Below are positions 1-11,093 of a DNA stretch of 64,000 nucleotides, piece after piece. The stretch is taken from positions 372,001 to 436,000 of the forward strand of contig CAVOUI010000006.1 of assembly GCA_963699525.1 (NCBI GenBank). Reading direction: 5' to 3'. Under the pieces are notes generated by a model. The model was not told the DNA's origin. It was given only the letters and a program-made list of their open reading frames with translations, and did not search any database. This stretch comes from SG8-41 sp963699525 (GTDB lineage Bacteria; Pseudomonadota; Gammaproteobacteria; Burkholderiales; SG8-41). Each line of letters opens with the position of its first letter. The stretch's first letter is position 1. The translations under genes and the position numbers were made by a program.

Positions 1-1901
1 TATCGGCCGTGATTGCAAGGGCCGAGTAGAGCTCGCGCTCCGCGGGCTCCTGCAGCTTGTCGGATTCGGTGCTGGCGAAGGATTCACCCTTCGCCGCGGC
101 CTGGCGGAGTATGTTCGCCACGCGCTTGTTGGCCGCCGCGAGGCTTTCCGCCTCGGGCAGCTTGTTGAAAGCGCGGACGGCCTCCAGCTGGCGCGGCGCG
201 AGATCGATCCGCGCCGGCCGCAGGCTGACGACCGAGTCGACCTCGAGCGTCGTATAGCCCGCGTCCTTCAAGTACCCCGTAAGGCGGTCGTAGATGAAGG
301 ACTCGAGCGCCGCGTGGGCGTCCGCCACCCGTCCGCCGTACTCCTTGAACGCCGCGCCGACCAGATCCGGCAGCGAGAGCGCAAGCTGGCGCTCCACGAG
401 TATGCGAACGATGCCGAGCGCAGCACGCCGCAAGCCCGAAGGGATCCCGGTCGCCGGTCGGGACCTGCCCGATGCCGAACAGACCGGAGAGCGCATCGAG
501 CTTGTCGGCCAATGCGACCGCGATGCCAACCGGAGTGTCGGGAAGAACGTCGCCGGCAAAGGCGGGGTGGTAGTGCGCTTCGATCGCGTCGGCGACCGCC
601 TTCGGCTCGCCGTCGTTCAACGCGTAGTAGCGCCCCATCGTTCCCTGCAGCTCGGGAAACTCGCCGACCATCTCCGTCAGAAGATCGGCTTTCGAGAGCC
701 AGGCGGCGCGTCCCGTCAAAAGGGGATCGGCGTCGGTCTGGTGGGCGATCTTTCCGGCCAGCAGCTGGATGCGCTCGACGCGCTCGAGCTGGCTGCCGAG
801 CTTGCCGTGATGCACGACGCCGGCGAGGCGCGGCACGCGCGCTTCCAATCGCGTCTTGCGGTCCTGGTCGTAGAAAAACTTCGCGTCCGCGAGGCGCGCC
901 CGCAGCACGCGCTCGTTGCCGTGCGCGATTTCCCGCGGCTGCTTCGTCTCGAGGTTGGACACGAACAGGAAGCGGGGGAGGAGCTTCCCGGTCGTCTTCT
1001 CGCGCAGCGGCACGTACTTCTGGTGGCGTTGCATCGAGAGCACGAGGCATTCCTCCGGCACGTCGAGGAACTCGCGCCCGAATTCGCCCGCGTACACGGC
1101 CGGCCATTCGACCAGCGCGGTGATCTCGTCGAGGAGAGCGTCGTCCGCAACCAGCGCAGCACCCGCGCCGGCGGCGCCTTCGAGCGCCTTCACGATCAGC
1201 GCGCGCCGCACGGCAAAACCGGCGATGACCTTGCCCTGCTCGCGCAGCGTGCGCTCGTAATCGTCGGCATCCTTGAGCAGGATGGCGCCGCCGGACAGGA
1301 AGCGGTGCCCGTGGATCTTGTTGGAGCTTTCAGCCCCGAGCACTTTGCCCGGAACGACGCGCGAACCGTGCAGCATCACGAGCCCGTGCACGGGGCGGGC
1401 GAACTGCGTCTCGCCCGCGCCCCACCTCATGACTTTCGGGATCGGGAGCTTATCCAGGGCAGCTTCGACCTTGATCGCCAACGTAGCGTCGAGGTGCCCC
1501 CCCTTGGCGATGTCGCGGTGAAAAAAGAACTCGCCCTTGGGGGTCTCTCGCCGGATGAGCTTGCCGACTTCGACGCCGTACTTCTTCGCGAATCCAAGCA
1601 GGGCCTGCGTCGGCTGCCCCTTGGCATCGAGCGCGGCCTTGACGCTGGGGCCTGACAGCTCGACGGGCTTGTCCGGCGCGCGTTCGTGGACACGGGTAAT
1701 GCGCGCAGCCAGGCGGCGCGGCGTCGCGTAGGGCTGCGCTTCACTGCCCGGCTCGAGAAAATCACTCCCCCGCAAGTCCTCGGCCAGCGCCTTGACGAAT
1801 GCTTCGGAAAGCGACCGCAGCGCCTTCGGTGGCAACTCCTCGGTCAGCAACTCAACGAGTAGCGTAGCCGAGGCAGGATCCTTGACGGGCTGCTTCGCCA
1901 T
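1..1901 (-). CDS. glyS: Glycyl-tRNA synthetase beta subunit (partial; frameshifted here)
   Basis: This is the beta subunit of the alpha2-beta2 glycyl-tRNA synthetase, which helps recognise and charge tRNA-Gly in the cytoplasm. The first ~490 residues read as a normal GlyS, starting MAKQPVKDPASATLLVELLTEELP and including the conserved FARPVHG and GDRDPFGL stretches. Just after GDRDPFGL the frame breaks. Minus-strand GGGCTTGCGG should be GGGCTGCGG; dropping one T (plus-strand 432-433) restores LRRAALGIVRILVE and the downstream frame runs to the window edge. The C-terminal end lies outside the window. The start ATG is 3 bases after the glyQ stop, so the two genes are an operon. glyS is essential, so I read the frameshift as a sequence error rather than a true loss. 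Confidence 0.93.
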
Positions 1902-1904
1902 GGT

Positions 1905-2804
1905 TCAGGCGCGGGCCTTCGTCGGCGCTGGCTGCTTCAGCATGGGGAAGCCGAGCTTTTCGCGCGCGTCGTAGTAGGCCTGCGCGACGGCTCGCGCGAG
2001 GTTGCGCACGCGGCCGATGTAGGCCGCGCGCTCGGTGACCGAGATCGCGCCGCGCGCATCGAGCAGGTTGAACGCGTGCGAGCACCTGAGCACCATCTCA
2101 TAGGCCGGCAGGACGCACTGCGCCGCGATCAGGCGCTTCGCCTCGGACTCGAACTCGCCGAAATGCCGCGAGAGCATCGTGGTGTCGGCGAGCTCGAAGT
2201 TGTAGCGCGACTGCTCGACCTCGTTCTGATGGTAGACGTCGCCGTAACTGACGCCGTCCACCCACACGAGGTCGAACACGCTGTCCTTTCCTTGCAGGTA
2301 CATCGCCAGCCGCTCGAGCCCGTAGGTGAGCTCCCCCAGCACCGGCCGGCATTCGAGGCCGCCGACCTGCTGGAAGTAGGTGAACTGGGTGATTTCCATG
2401 CCGTTCAACCAGACCTCCCAGCCGAGGCCGGAGGCGCCCAGCGTCGGCGATTCCCAGTCGTCCTCGACGAAGCGGATGTCGTTCCGGCGCGGATCGATGC
2501 CAAGCGCGTCCTCGAGCGAGCCGAGATAGAGGTCCTGGAACTTCGCCGGCGAGGGCTTCATGACCACCTGGTACTGGTAATAGTGCTGAAGGCGGTTCGG
2601 GTTTTCCCCGTAGCGCCCGTCCTTGGGGCGGCGCGAGGGCTGGACGTAGGCCGCGTTCCACGGCTCGGGGCCGATTGCGCGCAGGAACGTCGCGGTGTGG
2701 AAAGTGCCCGCGCCCATCTCCATGTCGTACGGCTGCAGCAGGACGCAGCCGTGCCGGTCCCAGTATTGATTGAGCTTCAGGATGATCTGCTGGAACGTCA
2801 GCAT
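1905..2804 (-). CDS. glyQ: Glycyl-tRNA synthetase alpha subunit
   Basis: The catalytic alpha subunit of the heterotetrameric glycyl-tRNA synthetase; it forms glycyl-adenylate and transfers glycine to tRNA-Gly. It is 299 residues, the usual length for bacterial GlyQ (about 290-320). It begins MLTFQQIILKLNQYWDRHGC and contains the family's LQPYDMEMGAGTFHTATFLR and QPSRRPKDGRYGENPNRLQ stretches. I chose the ATG at 2804 because family similarity starts there; the frame stays open further upstream without similarity. It lies between lnt (50 bases upstream) and glyS (3 bases downstream), the common betaproteobacterial order. Confidence 0.97.
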   Translation of the reverse strand: MLTFQQIILKLNQYWDRHGCVLLQPYDMEMGAGTFHTATFLRAIGPEPWNAAYVQPSRRPKDGRYGENPNRLQHYYQYQVVMKPSPAKFQDLYLGSLEDALGIDPRRNDIRFVEDDWESPTLGASGLGWEVWLNGMEITQFTYFQQVGGLECRPVLGELTYGLERLAMYLQGKDSVFDLVWVDGVSYGDVYHQNEVEQSRYNFELADTTMLSRHFGEFESEAKRLIAAQCVLPAYEMVLRCSHAFNLLDARGAISVTERAAYIGRVRNLARAVAQAYYDAREKLGFPMLKQPAPTKARA

Positions 2805-2854
2805 TGAGGCGGAGAATCCGGACCCGATTTCTGACCGAATCTTACAGGCATTCG

Positions 2855-4447
2855 TCAGGGGGCGGAACGCGCGGCCCGGCGCGCGAGCCCGGCGCCGGCC
2901 GCGATCAGGGCAACGCACAGGGCGAGCACGGCGGTGTTGCCCAAACGTATGTAGGGCGTCGCGCCGCCGTATCCCTGGACCCGGTAGGTGACGGTCGCGA
3001 TCTCGTACTCGGGCGCCGCCGCGAGCACCTCGCCGCGCGGGCCGATCACCGCGGTGACGCCCGTATTGGTCGCGCGCAGCATGAAGCGGCCGGTCTCGAT
3101 CGCGCGCGCCTGCGCGATCTGCAGGTGCTGGCGCGGCGCCAGCGAGCGGCCGAACCAGGCGACGTTGCTCACGTTCGCGAGCACCGTCGCTTCCGGCAAC
3201 TGGCGGATGATCTCCTCGCCGAACACGTCCTCGTAGCAGATGTTGATCGCCACGCGCTGGCCCGCGACGGCGAGCGGCCGCTGGTCCGGCGCGCCGCGCG
3301 AGAAGTCCTGCAGCGGGATGGCGAGCACGCTCACGATCCATCCCAGCACGGGCCGCAGCGGAATGAACTCGCCGAACGGCACGAGGTGGGACTTGCGATA
3401 GGCCTGCTGCGGCGAGCTTCCCAGCGAGACCACGCTGTTGAAGTACTCGCCCCCGGCGGTGCGCTCGGGCACACCGGCGAGCACGTCGCCGCCCCGCGCG
3501 CGGGCGCTCCCGGCGAGCGCGGAGAGGTAGTCCGGGGGCACCTGCTCGAGGTAGAGCGGCAGCGCGGTCTCGGGCATGACGATGAGCTGGCCGGGCGCGG
3601 ACTCCGCCAGCAGGCGGTAGATTTCCAGGGTGGAGCGCACCTGTTCCGGGCGCCATTTCTGGTCCTGGGCGACGTTGCCCTGGAGCAGGCTTGCATTGAA
3701 CGGCGCGCCCACTGGAATGGTCCACTGGATCTGCTTCAAGCCCCAGCCGCCCGTCCACAGTGCGACAACGATTGCGGCTAGGGCGAGGGATGAGGGATGG
3801 GGGATGAGGGATGAGGAGCGCTTATCCCTCCCGGCGACGCCCAGGCCAAGCACGACGATCAGTCCCGCACTGGCGGCGACTGCCAGCGTGACGCCATAGA
3901 TTCCCAGGACGGGCGCATAGCCGGCAAGCGGGCTCTCCGGCACCTGGGAGTAGCCGGTAGCGAGCCAGGGGAAACCGGTGAAGACCCATCCACGCATCCA
4001 CTCCCCCAACGTCCAGGCCGCGGGGGCGAGAAGGCTAAGGCGGACCGCGGCCGGAACACGCGGCCTGGCGCAGGCGTAGCCCGCCGCGGCGGGGAGGGCC
4101 GCGTAGATCGCGCAGAACAGGAAGGTGGCGATTACGGCGAGCGGCGCCGGCATCGCGCCGAAATCGTGCAGGCTGACGTAGACCCACGATGCCCCGAACA
4201 GCAGCAGTCCAAGGCCGTAGGCAAAGCCCGTCAGCGCGGCGCCGCGCGGAGTTGCAGCCTGCGACCACAAGTAGAACAGCCCCGCCAGCGTCACCACCGG
4301 CAGCGGGAACATGTAGTACGGCGCGAAACCGGCTACGCTGACCGCGCCAAGGAAAAATGCGACGAGATACGAGAATCGAGAAACCAGGAACGAGAGACGG
4401 ACATTCAGGAACGAAAGACCACCCTGGGCTGGCGGGTCATCCTTCAT
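2855..4447 (-). CDS. lnt: Apolipoprotein N-acyltransferase
   Basis: Inner-membrane enzyme that N-acylates the N-terminal cysteine of outer-membrane lipoproteins, the last step of lipoprotein maturation. It is 530 residues: hydrophobic N-terminal half with several membrane segments, then a periplasmic carbon-nitrogen hydrolase domain (~225-490), then a final membrane segment. The catalytic triad is visible: Glu in MPETALP, Lys in YRKSHLVPFGEF and Cys in INICYEDVFGEE. Two stretches look inserted. Near the N-terminus a VRLSFLVSRFSYLVAF segment comes from a degenerate TTCTCG-like repeat. Around residue 215 an SSSLIPHPSSLA loop comes from a CTCATCC-type simple repeat (plus-strand 3786-3830). The start may be internal; the gap to corC is 16 bases. 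Confidence 0.95.
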   Translation of the reverse strand: MKDDPPAQGGLSFLNVRLSFLVSRFSYLVAFFLGAVSVAGFAPYYMFPLPVVTLAGLFYLWSQAATPRGAALTGFAYGLGLLLFGASWVYVSLHDFGAMPAPLAVIATFLFCAIYAALPAAAGYACARPRVPAAVRLSLLAPAAWTLGEWMRGWVFTGFPWLATGYSQVPESPLAGYAPVLGIYGVTLAVAASAGLIVVLGLGVAGRDKRSSSLIPHPSSLALAAIVVALWTGGWGLKQIQWTIPVGAPFNASLLQGNVAQDQKWRPEQVRSTLEIYRLLAESAPGQLIVMPETALPLYLEQVPPDYLSALAGSARARGGDVLAGVPERTAGGEYFNSVVSLGSSPQQAYRKSHLVPFGEFIPLRPVLGWIVSVLAIPLQDFSRGAPDQRPLAVAGQRVAINICYEDVFGEEIIRQLPEATVLANVSNVAWFGRSLAPRQHLQIAQARAIETGRFMLRATNTGVTAVIGPRGEVLAAAPEYEIATVTYRVQGYGGATPYIRLGNTAVLALCVALIAAGAGLARRAARSAP

Positions 4448-4463
4448 CCTTCTGCCTTCATCC

Positions 4464-5291
4464 TTACTTCTTCTTGGAGACCTGCAGCAGGTGCAGCCGC
4501 CGGCTGTCGGCGCGCAGCACCTTGAAGGCGAGATTGTCGAAGGTGATGCTCTCGCCGCGCTTGGGCACGCGGCCGAAGCGCGACAGGACGAGGCCGCCGA
4601 TGGTGTCGAAATCCTGCTCGCCGTAGCGGGTGCCGAACGCGGCGTTGAAGTCGGAGATCGCGGTGAGCGCCTTCACGCGGAACTGCCCGCCCTTCTCGGG
4701 CACGATGTTGTCCTCGACGTCCTGGTAGTCGTACTCGTCCTCGATGTCGCCGACGATCTGCTCGATGACCCCCTCGATCGTGATCAAGCCCGCGACGCCG
4801 CCGTACTCGTCCACCACGATCGCCATGTGGTTGCGGTTCTTGCGGAATTCCTTGAGCAGCACGTTGAGCGGCTTCGAGCCGGGGATGAACACCGCCGGGC
4901 GCAGCATCTCGCGCACGTTGAACTCTTCCTCACCGGCGTAATAGCGCAGCAGATCCTTGGCAAGGAGAATGCCGATCACGTTGTCCTTGTTCTCGCCGAC
5001 CACCGGGAAGCGGGAGTGGCCGGTCTGGATCACCATGGGAATGAACTGGTCCGGCGACTCCTTGATGTCGATGACGTCCATCTGCGCGCGCGGCACCATG
5101 ACGTCGCGCGCCTGCATTTCGGAGACCTGCAGCACGCCCTCGATCATGGTGAGCGCGTCGGCATCGAGCAGGTTGCGCTCGTAGGAGGAGCGCAGCAGCT
5201 CGACGAGTTCCTCCCGGTCCTCCGGCTCGCGCGCGAGCCAGGCGCCGATACGCTCCAGCAGTGACGGCTTATTGTTGGGGACGTCAGCCAT
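4464..5291 (-). CDS. corC: CorC/HlyC family CBS-domain protein
   Basis: A 275-residue cytosolic protein of the CorC/YbeX group, linked to Mg2+/Co2+ efflux and, more recently, to ribosome-related functions. A short acidic N-terminal region is followed by two CBS domains (~60-120 and ~128-185), with RDVMVPRAQMDVI opening the first, and a C-terminal CorC_HlyC domain (~200-275). No membrane segment is present, as expected for the short CorC form. It lies between ybeY (12 bases upstream) and lnt (16 bases downstream) in a tight minus-strand operon. In many proteobacteria the same neighbours (miaB, phoH, ybeY) occur, which supports the call. Confidence 0.95.
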   Translation of the reverse strand: MADVPNNKPSLLERIGAWLAREPEDREELVELLRSSYERNLLDADALTMIEGVLQVSEMQARDVMVPRAQMDVIDIKESPDQFIPMVIQTGHSRFPVVGENKDNVIGILLAKDLLRYYAGEEEFNVREMLRPAVFIPGSKPLNVLLKEFRKNRNHMAIVVDEYGGVAGLITIEGVIEQIVGDIEDEYDYQDVEDNIVPEKGGQFRVKALTAISDFNAAFGTRYGEQDFDTIGGLVLSRFGRVPKRGESITFDNLAFKVLRADSRRLHLLQVSKKK

Positions 5292-5303
5292 GTCGATCCG
5301 CCG

Positions 5304-5747
5304 TCATCTCTCGGATCCGTAAGGATCCGGGAAGCCGAGCCGGGCCACCACGCGGGATTCCTGCCGCTCCATGGCCCGCGCTTCGCGCTCGGTTTCATGG
5401 TCGTAGCCCTGCAGGTGCAGGATGCCGTGCACCATGAGGTGCGCGTAATGGGCGGCCGCGCTCTTCCCCTGCGCGCGCGCCTCGCGCGCGATGACAGGGG
5501 CGCACAGCGCGATATCGCCCTCGAGGCGCGGGCGCTCGCGCAGGACGAACGTCAGCACGTTGGTCGGGTGGTCCCTGCCGCGGAAGTGGCGGTTGAGCGC
5601 GCGCGCCTCCGTCGCGCCCACGACGCGCACCGTGACGCACGCGCTGCGCTCGAGCGCAGCGCGCGCCCAGCGCCTCAGCCGCGCCCGCGACGGCAGGCCG
5701 CGCCTGTTGACCGCATATTGCACCGTCAAGTCGAGCCTCGGGTTCAT
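5304..5747 (-). CDS. ybeY: rRNA maturation endoribonuclease YbeY
   Basis: A 147-residue single-strand endoribonuclease needed for 16S rRNA 3' end maturation and late-stage ribosome quality control. The zinc-binding signature HGILHLQGYDH is intact (His107, His111, His117). The length matches the family. I chose the ATG at 5747 because family similarity begins at MNPRLDLTVQY and the ATG overlaps the phoH stop in an ATGA arrangement, indicating translational coupling. The frame is open far upstream through phoH, but that is antiregister sequence and not part of the protein. Confidence 0.96.
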   Translation of the reverse strand: MNPRLDLTVQYAVNRRGLPSRARLRRWARAALERSACVTVRVVGATEARALNRHFRGRDHPTNVLTFVLRERPRLEGDIALCAPVIAREARAQGKSAAAHYAHLMVHGILHLQGYDHETEREARAMERQESRVVARLGFPDPYGSER

Positions 5748-6741
5748 GACTCCGGGCCGGGGTTGCGTTGCGCCGGCGCGCTCTTCTTCCTGGGTTCCGG
5801 CGCGCCGGTCTTGTAGTTTTCGTAGGCGTTGACGATGCGCTGCACCAGGGGGTGGCGCACCACGTCCTCGGCATCGAAATGGGTGAATGCGATGCCGCGC
5901 ACCTTCCTCAGCACGTCGCGGGCTTCGACGAGTCCGCTCTTCTGGCCGCGGCCGAGATCGATCTGCGTCACGTCGCCCGTGACCACCGCCTTGCTGCCGA
6001 AGCCGATGCGAGTGAGGAACATCTTCATCTGCTCGGGTGTCGTGTTCTGCGCCTCGTCCAGGATCACGAACGACTGGTTGAGCGTGCGCCCGCGCATGAA
6101 GGCAAGGGGCGCGATCTCGATCGCGGCGCGGTCGAAGAGCCGCGCCACCTTGTCGTATCCCATGAGGTCGTAGAGCGCGTCGTAGAGCGGGCGCAGGTAG
6201 GGATCCACCTTGGCCGCCATGTCGCCGGGGAGGAAGCCGAGCCGCTCGCCCGCCTCGACCGCCGGGCGCACCAGCACGATGCGCTTCACCGACTCGCGCT
6301 CGAGCGCGTCCACCGCGCACGCCACCGCGAGATAGGTCTTGCCGGTGCCGGCGGGGCCAATGCTGAACGTGAGGTCGTGGGAAAGGATGTTTTGCAGGTA
6401 CTGCACCTGGCGCGGCGTGCGGCCATGCAGGTCCTGACGGCGCGTGATGAGCTGGGGGCTGCCCTCGGGGACGCGGTGCTTGCGCGGACCCGCCGCCTCG
6501 ATCAGCCCGAGCTGCACGTCTTCCAGCGAGAGGCCGCTCTTCGCCCGCTCGTAGAAGGACCGCAGCACCTGTGCCGCGACGCGCGTCTGGTCGGGCTGGC
6601 CGGAGACGGCGAAGCGCTCGCCGCGGCGCGCGATGCTGACGTCGAGCGCGGTCTCGATCTGGCGCAGATTCTCGTCGAGGGCCCCGCACAGGTTGGCGAG
6701 GCGCTGGTTGTCGACGGGCCGGAAGGCGATCTCGACGGGCT

Positions 6742-6745
<4 letters not shown>
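5744..6745 (-). CDS. ybeZ: PhoH family ATPase (YbeZ-like)
   Basis: A 333-residue cytosolic P-loop ATPase of the PhoH/YbeZ family, thought to work with YbeY in RNA metabolism. Walker A is GPAGTGKT (residues 130-137), Walker B is FVILDEAQN, and a VTGDVTQIDL sensor-like motif follows. A KH-like N-terminal segment (~1-100) precedes the ATPase domain. The gene overlaps miaB by 4 bases upstream and ybeY by 4 bases downstream, so all three are translationally coupled. The lysine- and proline-rich tail after residue ~315 is not conserved. Confidence 0.95.
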
Positions 6746-8064
<1,319 letters not shown>

Positions 8065-8094
8065 GGGGCGCGCCGCTAGGAGCGCAGGCCTGGC

Positions 8095-8420
8095 TTAGCG
8101 AGTGCCCTGGAGCTGCGCGAGCTCCTCGGGCCGCAGGATGTAGACGCGCGAGATATGGCCGTTCGTGTCCTGGACGAACAGCACCGCCGCGTGCGCCGGC
8201 AGATGGGAATGCGGGATTGTGCGGTTGTTGCTGATCGTAGATGCGGCCCCCGGGCGCAAGCCGCACGACCTGGTTGTTGATCTGCAGCAGGGGGAGGGGG
8301 TGTTGCCCGCCCACCAGCTCGCCCGAGCTTGCCGTTGGTCGGCAACTGGCGGGGCATCTGGGCATGGCTCGCCGCAACGCAGGCTGTGGCCAGTGCCAGC
8401 GTCCAGATCCATCTCCGCAT
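8095..8420 (-). CDS. Small putative secreted protein, frameshifted twice
   Basis: No single frame is convincing, but three consecutive frames splice into one plausible protein of 107 residues. It begins MRRWIWTLALATACVAASHA (a clear signal peptide). After NGKLG it moves to the frame reading ELVGGQHPLPLLQINNQVV. After GGRIYDQ it moves to the frame reading NNRTIPHSHLPAHAAVLFVQ and ends RPEELAQLQGTR. Each join needs one extra base removed (near 8323 and near 8230). The corrected length is a whole number of codons. I do not recognise the function; it would be a periplasmic or secreted protein. It lies 30 bases upstream of miaB on the same strand. Confidence 0.55.
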
Positions 8421-8512
8421 CGATTCACACTATCACAACGTAATAAAAAGCCTCAACCGAGGTCCGGATCCGGCTACGCGGCTGGTTTGTGACGTGCCGA
8501 CCGCGTCGAAAT

Positions 8513-8588
8513 TGGTGGCGAGTCAGGGATTTGAACCCCGGACCAACGGATTATGATTCCGCTGCTCTAACCGCTGAGCTAACTCGCC
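8513..8588 (-). tRNA. tRNA with CAU anticodon, probably tRNA-Ile2
   Basis: A complete 76-nt cloverleaf: acceptor GGCGAG pairs with CTCGCC, the discriminator is A, and CCA is encoded. The D arm is TAGCTCAGCGGTTAGAGCA, the anticodon stem is GCGGA/TCCGT with loop ATCATAA (anticodon CAU), and the T arm contains GGTTCAAATCC. The CAU anticodon fits elongator Met, initiator Met or Ile2. The TTAGCTCAG..GGTTAGAGCAG body and the TTGGTC variable region resemble tRNA-Ile2, whose C34 is converted to lysidine by TilS. It lacks the initiator features at the acceptor end (the first pair is G-C). Confidence 0.92.
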
Positions 8589-8751
8589 GTAGAAAGCGGG
8601 CGAGTTTAAAGACGGGGGCTGTCGCTGTCAAGTTAAGTCACTGAATTTCTGCCGAATTCCAGTTAAGCATCCGACGGTTGTCGCCCATCGGAGGAAGGTG
8701 CTATCCTCGTTTTGAATCACGAATCCTTTTTCCACACTGCGAAATTTGCCT

Positions 8752-9822
8752 ATGCCAACCACTTACAAAATCCTGATCCTGGGCGCTTCCTACGGTTCAC
8801 TGCTGGCGACCAAGCTGCTGTTCGCGGGGCACACGCTGAAGCTCGTATGCCTGCCTGCCGAAGCCGACTTGATCAACAAGGAAGGGGCGCGGGTGCGCTT
8901 GCCGGTGAAGGGCAGGGAGGGGCTGGTCGAGATCGATACCCGCAAGCTCCCGGGCAAGCTGTCCGCTGACGGCCCGGGGGCCGTCCGTCCTGGCGATTAC
9001 GATCTGGTCGCGCTCGCCATGATGGAGCCCCAGTACCGCTCCTCCGGCGTGCGCGAGCTGATGGACGCGGTGGCGCGGGCCAAAGTGCCCTGTATGTCGA
9101 TCATGAACATGCCGCCGCTGACTTACTTGAAGCGCATTCCCGGCCTCAACACGGACGCGTGCAGGGGCGCCTACACGGATCCCACGGTCTGGGATGCCTT
9201 CGACCCCAAGCTGATGACCTTGTGCAGCCCGGACCCGCAGGCCTTCCGTCCGCCGGACGAGAAGGTCAACGTGCTGCAGGTGAGGCTCCCGACCAATTTC
9301 AAGGCGGCGCGCTTCGAATCGGACGCGCACACCGCGATCCTGCGCCGGCTCGAGGCGGATATCGAGGCGGTGAGGTTCGACACCGGCTCCGGAAAGATCG
9401 AGTTGCCGGTCAAGCTCAAGGTGCACGACTCCATCTTCGTGCCGCTCGCAAAGTGGCCGATGCTGATCGCCGGCAACTACCGCTGCGTGCAGAAGGACGG
9501 CATGCGCTCGATCAAGGACGCGGTGCACTCCGATCTCTCGGCATCGCGTTCGGTCTACAACTGGGTCGTCAAGCTGTGCGTGTCGCTCGGCGCATCGGAG
9601 CAGGATCTGGTGCCGTTCGAGAAATACGCCAATGCGGCGCTGTCGCTCGGAAGCCCGTCGTCCGCCGCCCGCGCCCTGTTTGGCGGCGCACCCAATATCG
9701 AGCGGGTGGACCGCCTGGTGCAGGCGATCGCCGCACAGAAGGGCATGCGCTCCGATGTCGTAAATGAGACGGTCGCCCTCGTCGACGCCCGGCTGGAGTC
9801 GAATCGCAAGAAGGCCGCCTGA
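8752..9822 (+). CDS. Rossmann-fold dehydrogenase-like protein, function unknown
   Basis: A 356-residue protein starting MPTTYKILILGASYGSLLAT. The N-terminus has a nucleotide-binding beta-alpha-beta pattern (ILILGASYGS then KLLFAGH), like ketopantoate reductase (PanE/ApbA) and related NAD(P)-dependent oxidoreductases. The rest does not show a diagnostic motif I can name; the C-terminal half is helical and could be a substrate domain. It stands alone on the plus strand, between a minus-strand tRNA and a UbiH-type gene, with its own upstream region of about 160 bases. I am confident it is a real gene because of its clean start, codon use and length, but not of its reaction. Confidence 0.7.
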   Translation: MPTTYKILILGASYGSLLATKLLFAGHTLKLVCLPAEADLINKEGARVRLPVKGREGLVEIDTRKLPGKLSADGPGAVRPGDYDLVALAMMEPQYRSSGVRELMDAVARAKVPCMSIMNMPPLTYLKRIPGLNTDACRGAYTDPTVWDAFDPKLMTLCSPDPQAFRPPDEKVNVLQVRLPTNFKAARFESDAHTAILRRLEADIEAVRFDTGSGKIELPVKLKVHDSIFVPLAKWPMLIAGNYRCVQKDGMRSIKDAVHSDLSASRSVYNWVVKLCVSLGASEQDLVPFEKYANAALSLGSPSSAARALFGGAPNIERVDRLVQAIAAQKGMRSDVVNETVALVDARLESNRKKAA

Positions 9823-9901
9823 TTCACCGCGGTTGCCTCCGCGCGCCCGCGTATCCAGCCCCTGAGGGCGGGGTTACACTGCGAGCAGCGGCGCGTGGCT
9901 C

Positions 9902-11071
9902 ATGCATAACTCATTTGATGTCGTCATCGTCGGCGGCGGGCTCGTCGGGCTCTCCCTTGCGCGAGCGCTCGCCGGCAGCGGGTTGACGCTGGCGCTCGTC
10001 GAGCCGCAGCCGCCCGCGCCTCCTCCTGCCGACGCCGCCTGGGACAGCCGCGTCTATGCGTTGAGCCCGGGATCCGCTGCGTTCCTCGAGGCCTGCGGCG
10101 CGTGGCAGCAACTGCCGCGCGAGCGGATCGGGCGGATCGACACGATGCAGGTGTACGGCGACGAGCAGGGCGCGCGACTCGAGTTCAGCGCCTACGACGC
10201 GGGACTGCGCGAGCTCGCTTTCACAGTCGAGAACCGCCGGCTGCAGCATGCGTTACGCGAGGCCGCGCGCGGGGAGGATCTGCGCATCTATTGCCCCGCC
10301 GGCTGGACCGCGCTCGAGTTTCACGCCGGCCATGTGGCGATGCGGCTCGATGACGGCACGGAGCTTGCCGCGCGCCTGGTGATCGGCGCCGACGGCGCGG
10401 AATCGCGAGTGCGCGCCCAGGCCGGTATTGCCGTGCGCGTGAGCGATTACCGCCAGCTCGGCGTGGTCGCGAACTTCTCCTGCGAGAAGGCCCACCACGA
10501 TGTCGCTTTCCAGTGGTTCATGCGCGATGGCGTGCTGGCGTTGCTGCCGCTGCCGGGCAACCGCGTTTCCATGGTGTGGTCGCTTGCCGAGGAGCGGGGA
10601 CGCCGGCTGCTCGAATTGCCGGAGACCGCGCTGGCCTCTGAAGTCGCATCGGCGAGCGGTGGCGTGTTGGGCGCGCTGAGGGTCATCACGCCTGCCGCGG
10701 GATTTCCGCTGAAGCTGCAGCGCGTGACGCAGTTCACGCGGCCGCGTCTTGCGCTGGTGGGGGATGCCGCTCATAATGTGCACCCCCTCGCGGGCCAGGG
10801 GGTGAATCTCGGATTTCGCGACGCGCGCGCGCTCGCGAAAGTGCTCAAGGAGCGCGGGCCGCAGGACGATTGCGGGGATTACGGGCTGCTCCGGCGCTAC
10901 GAGCGGGCGCGCAGGGAAGACGTGCTCACGATGCAGGCTGCGACCGACGGGCTGCAGAAACTTTTCAGCAGCGACGCGGTCTTTCTGGCGAGGGCGCGCA
11001 ATCTGGGCTTGAGGCTCGTCGACCGGCAGCCGTGGTTGAAGAGCTTCCTGGTGCACCACGCCGTTGCCTGA
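9902..11071 (+). CDS. FAD-dependent ubiquinone-biosynthesis hydroxylase (UbiH/UbiF/Coq6 family)
   Basis: A 389-residue aromatic-ring monooxygenase of the UbiH/UbiI/UbiF/VisC family, which hydroxylates ubiquinone precursors. The FAD-binding fingerprint GGGLVGLSLARAL is at residues ~11-23, the DG motif is GADGAESRVR, and the GD motif is GDAAHNVHPLAGQGVNLGFRD (split here only by family convention). Which ring position it hydroxylates cannot be decided from the sequence. The window also encodes a Coq7-type di-iron hydroxylase (19766), so this one may serve C5 or C1 rather than C6. The downstream gene dsbC follows after 22 bases. Confidence 0.88.
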   Translation: MHNSFDVVIVGGGLVGLSLARALAGSGLTLALVEPQPPAPPPADAAWDSRVYALSPGSAAFLEACGAWQQLPRERIGRIDTMQVYGDEQGARLEFSAYDAGLRELAFTVENRRLQHALREAARGEDLRIYCPAGWTALEFHAGHVAMRLDDGTELAARLVIGADGAESRVRAQAGIAVRVSDYRQLGVVANFSCEKAHHDVAFQWFMRDGVLALLPLPGNRVSMVWSLAEERGRRLLELPETALASEVASASGGVLGALRVITPAAGFPLKLQRVTQFTRPRLALVGDAAHNVHPLAGQGVNLGFRDARALAKVLKERGPQDDCGDYGLLRRYERARREDVLTMQAATDGLQKLFSSDAVFLARARNLGLRLVDRQPWLKSFLVHHAVA

Positions 11072-11093
11072 TCCAGGGCCCGACACACCAAGG

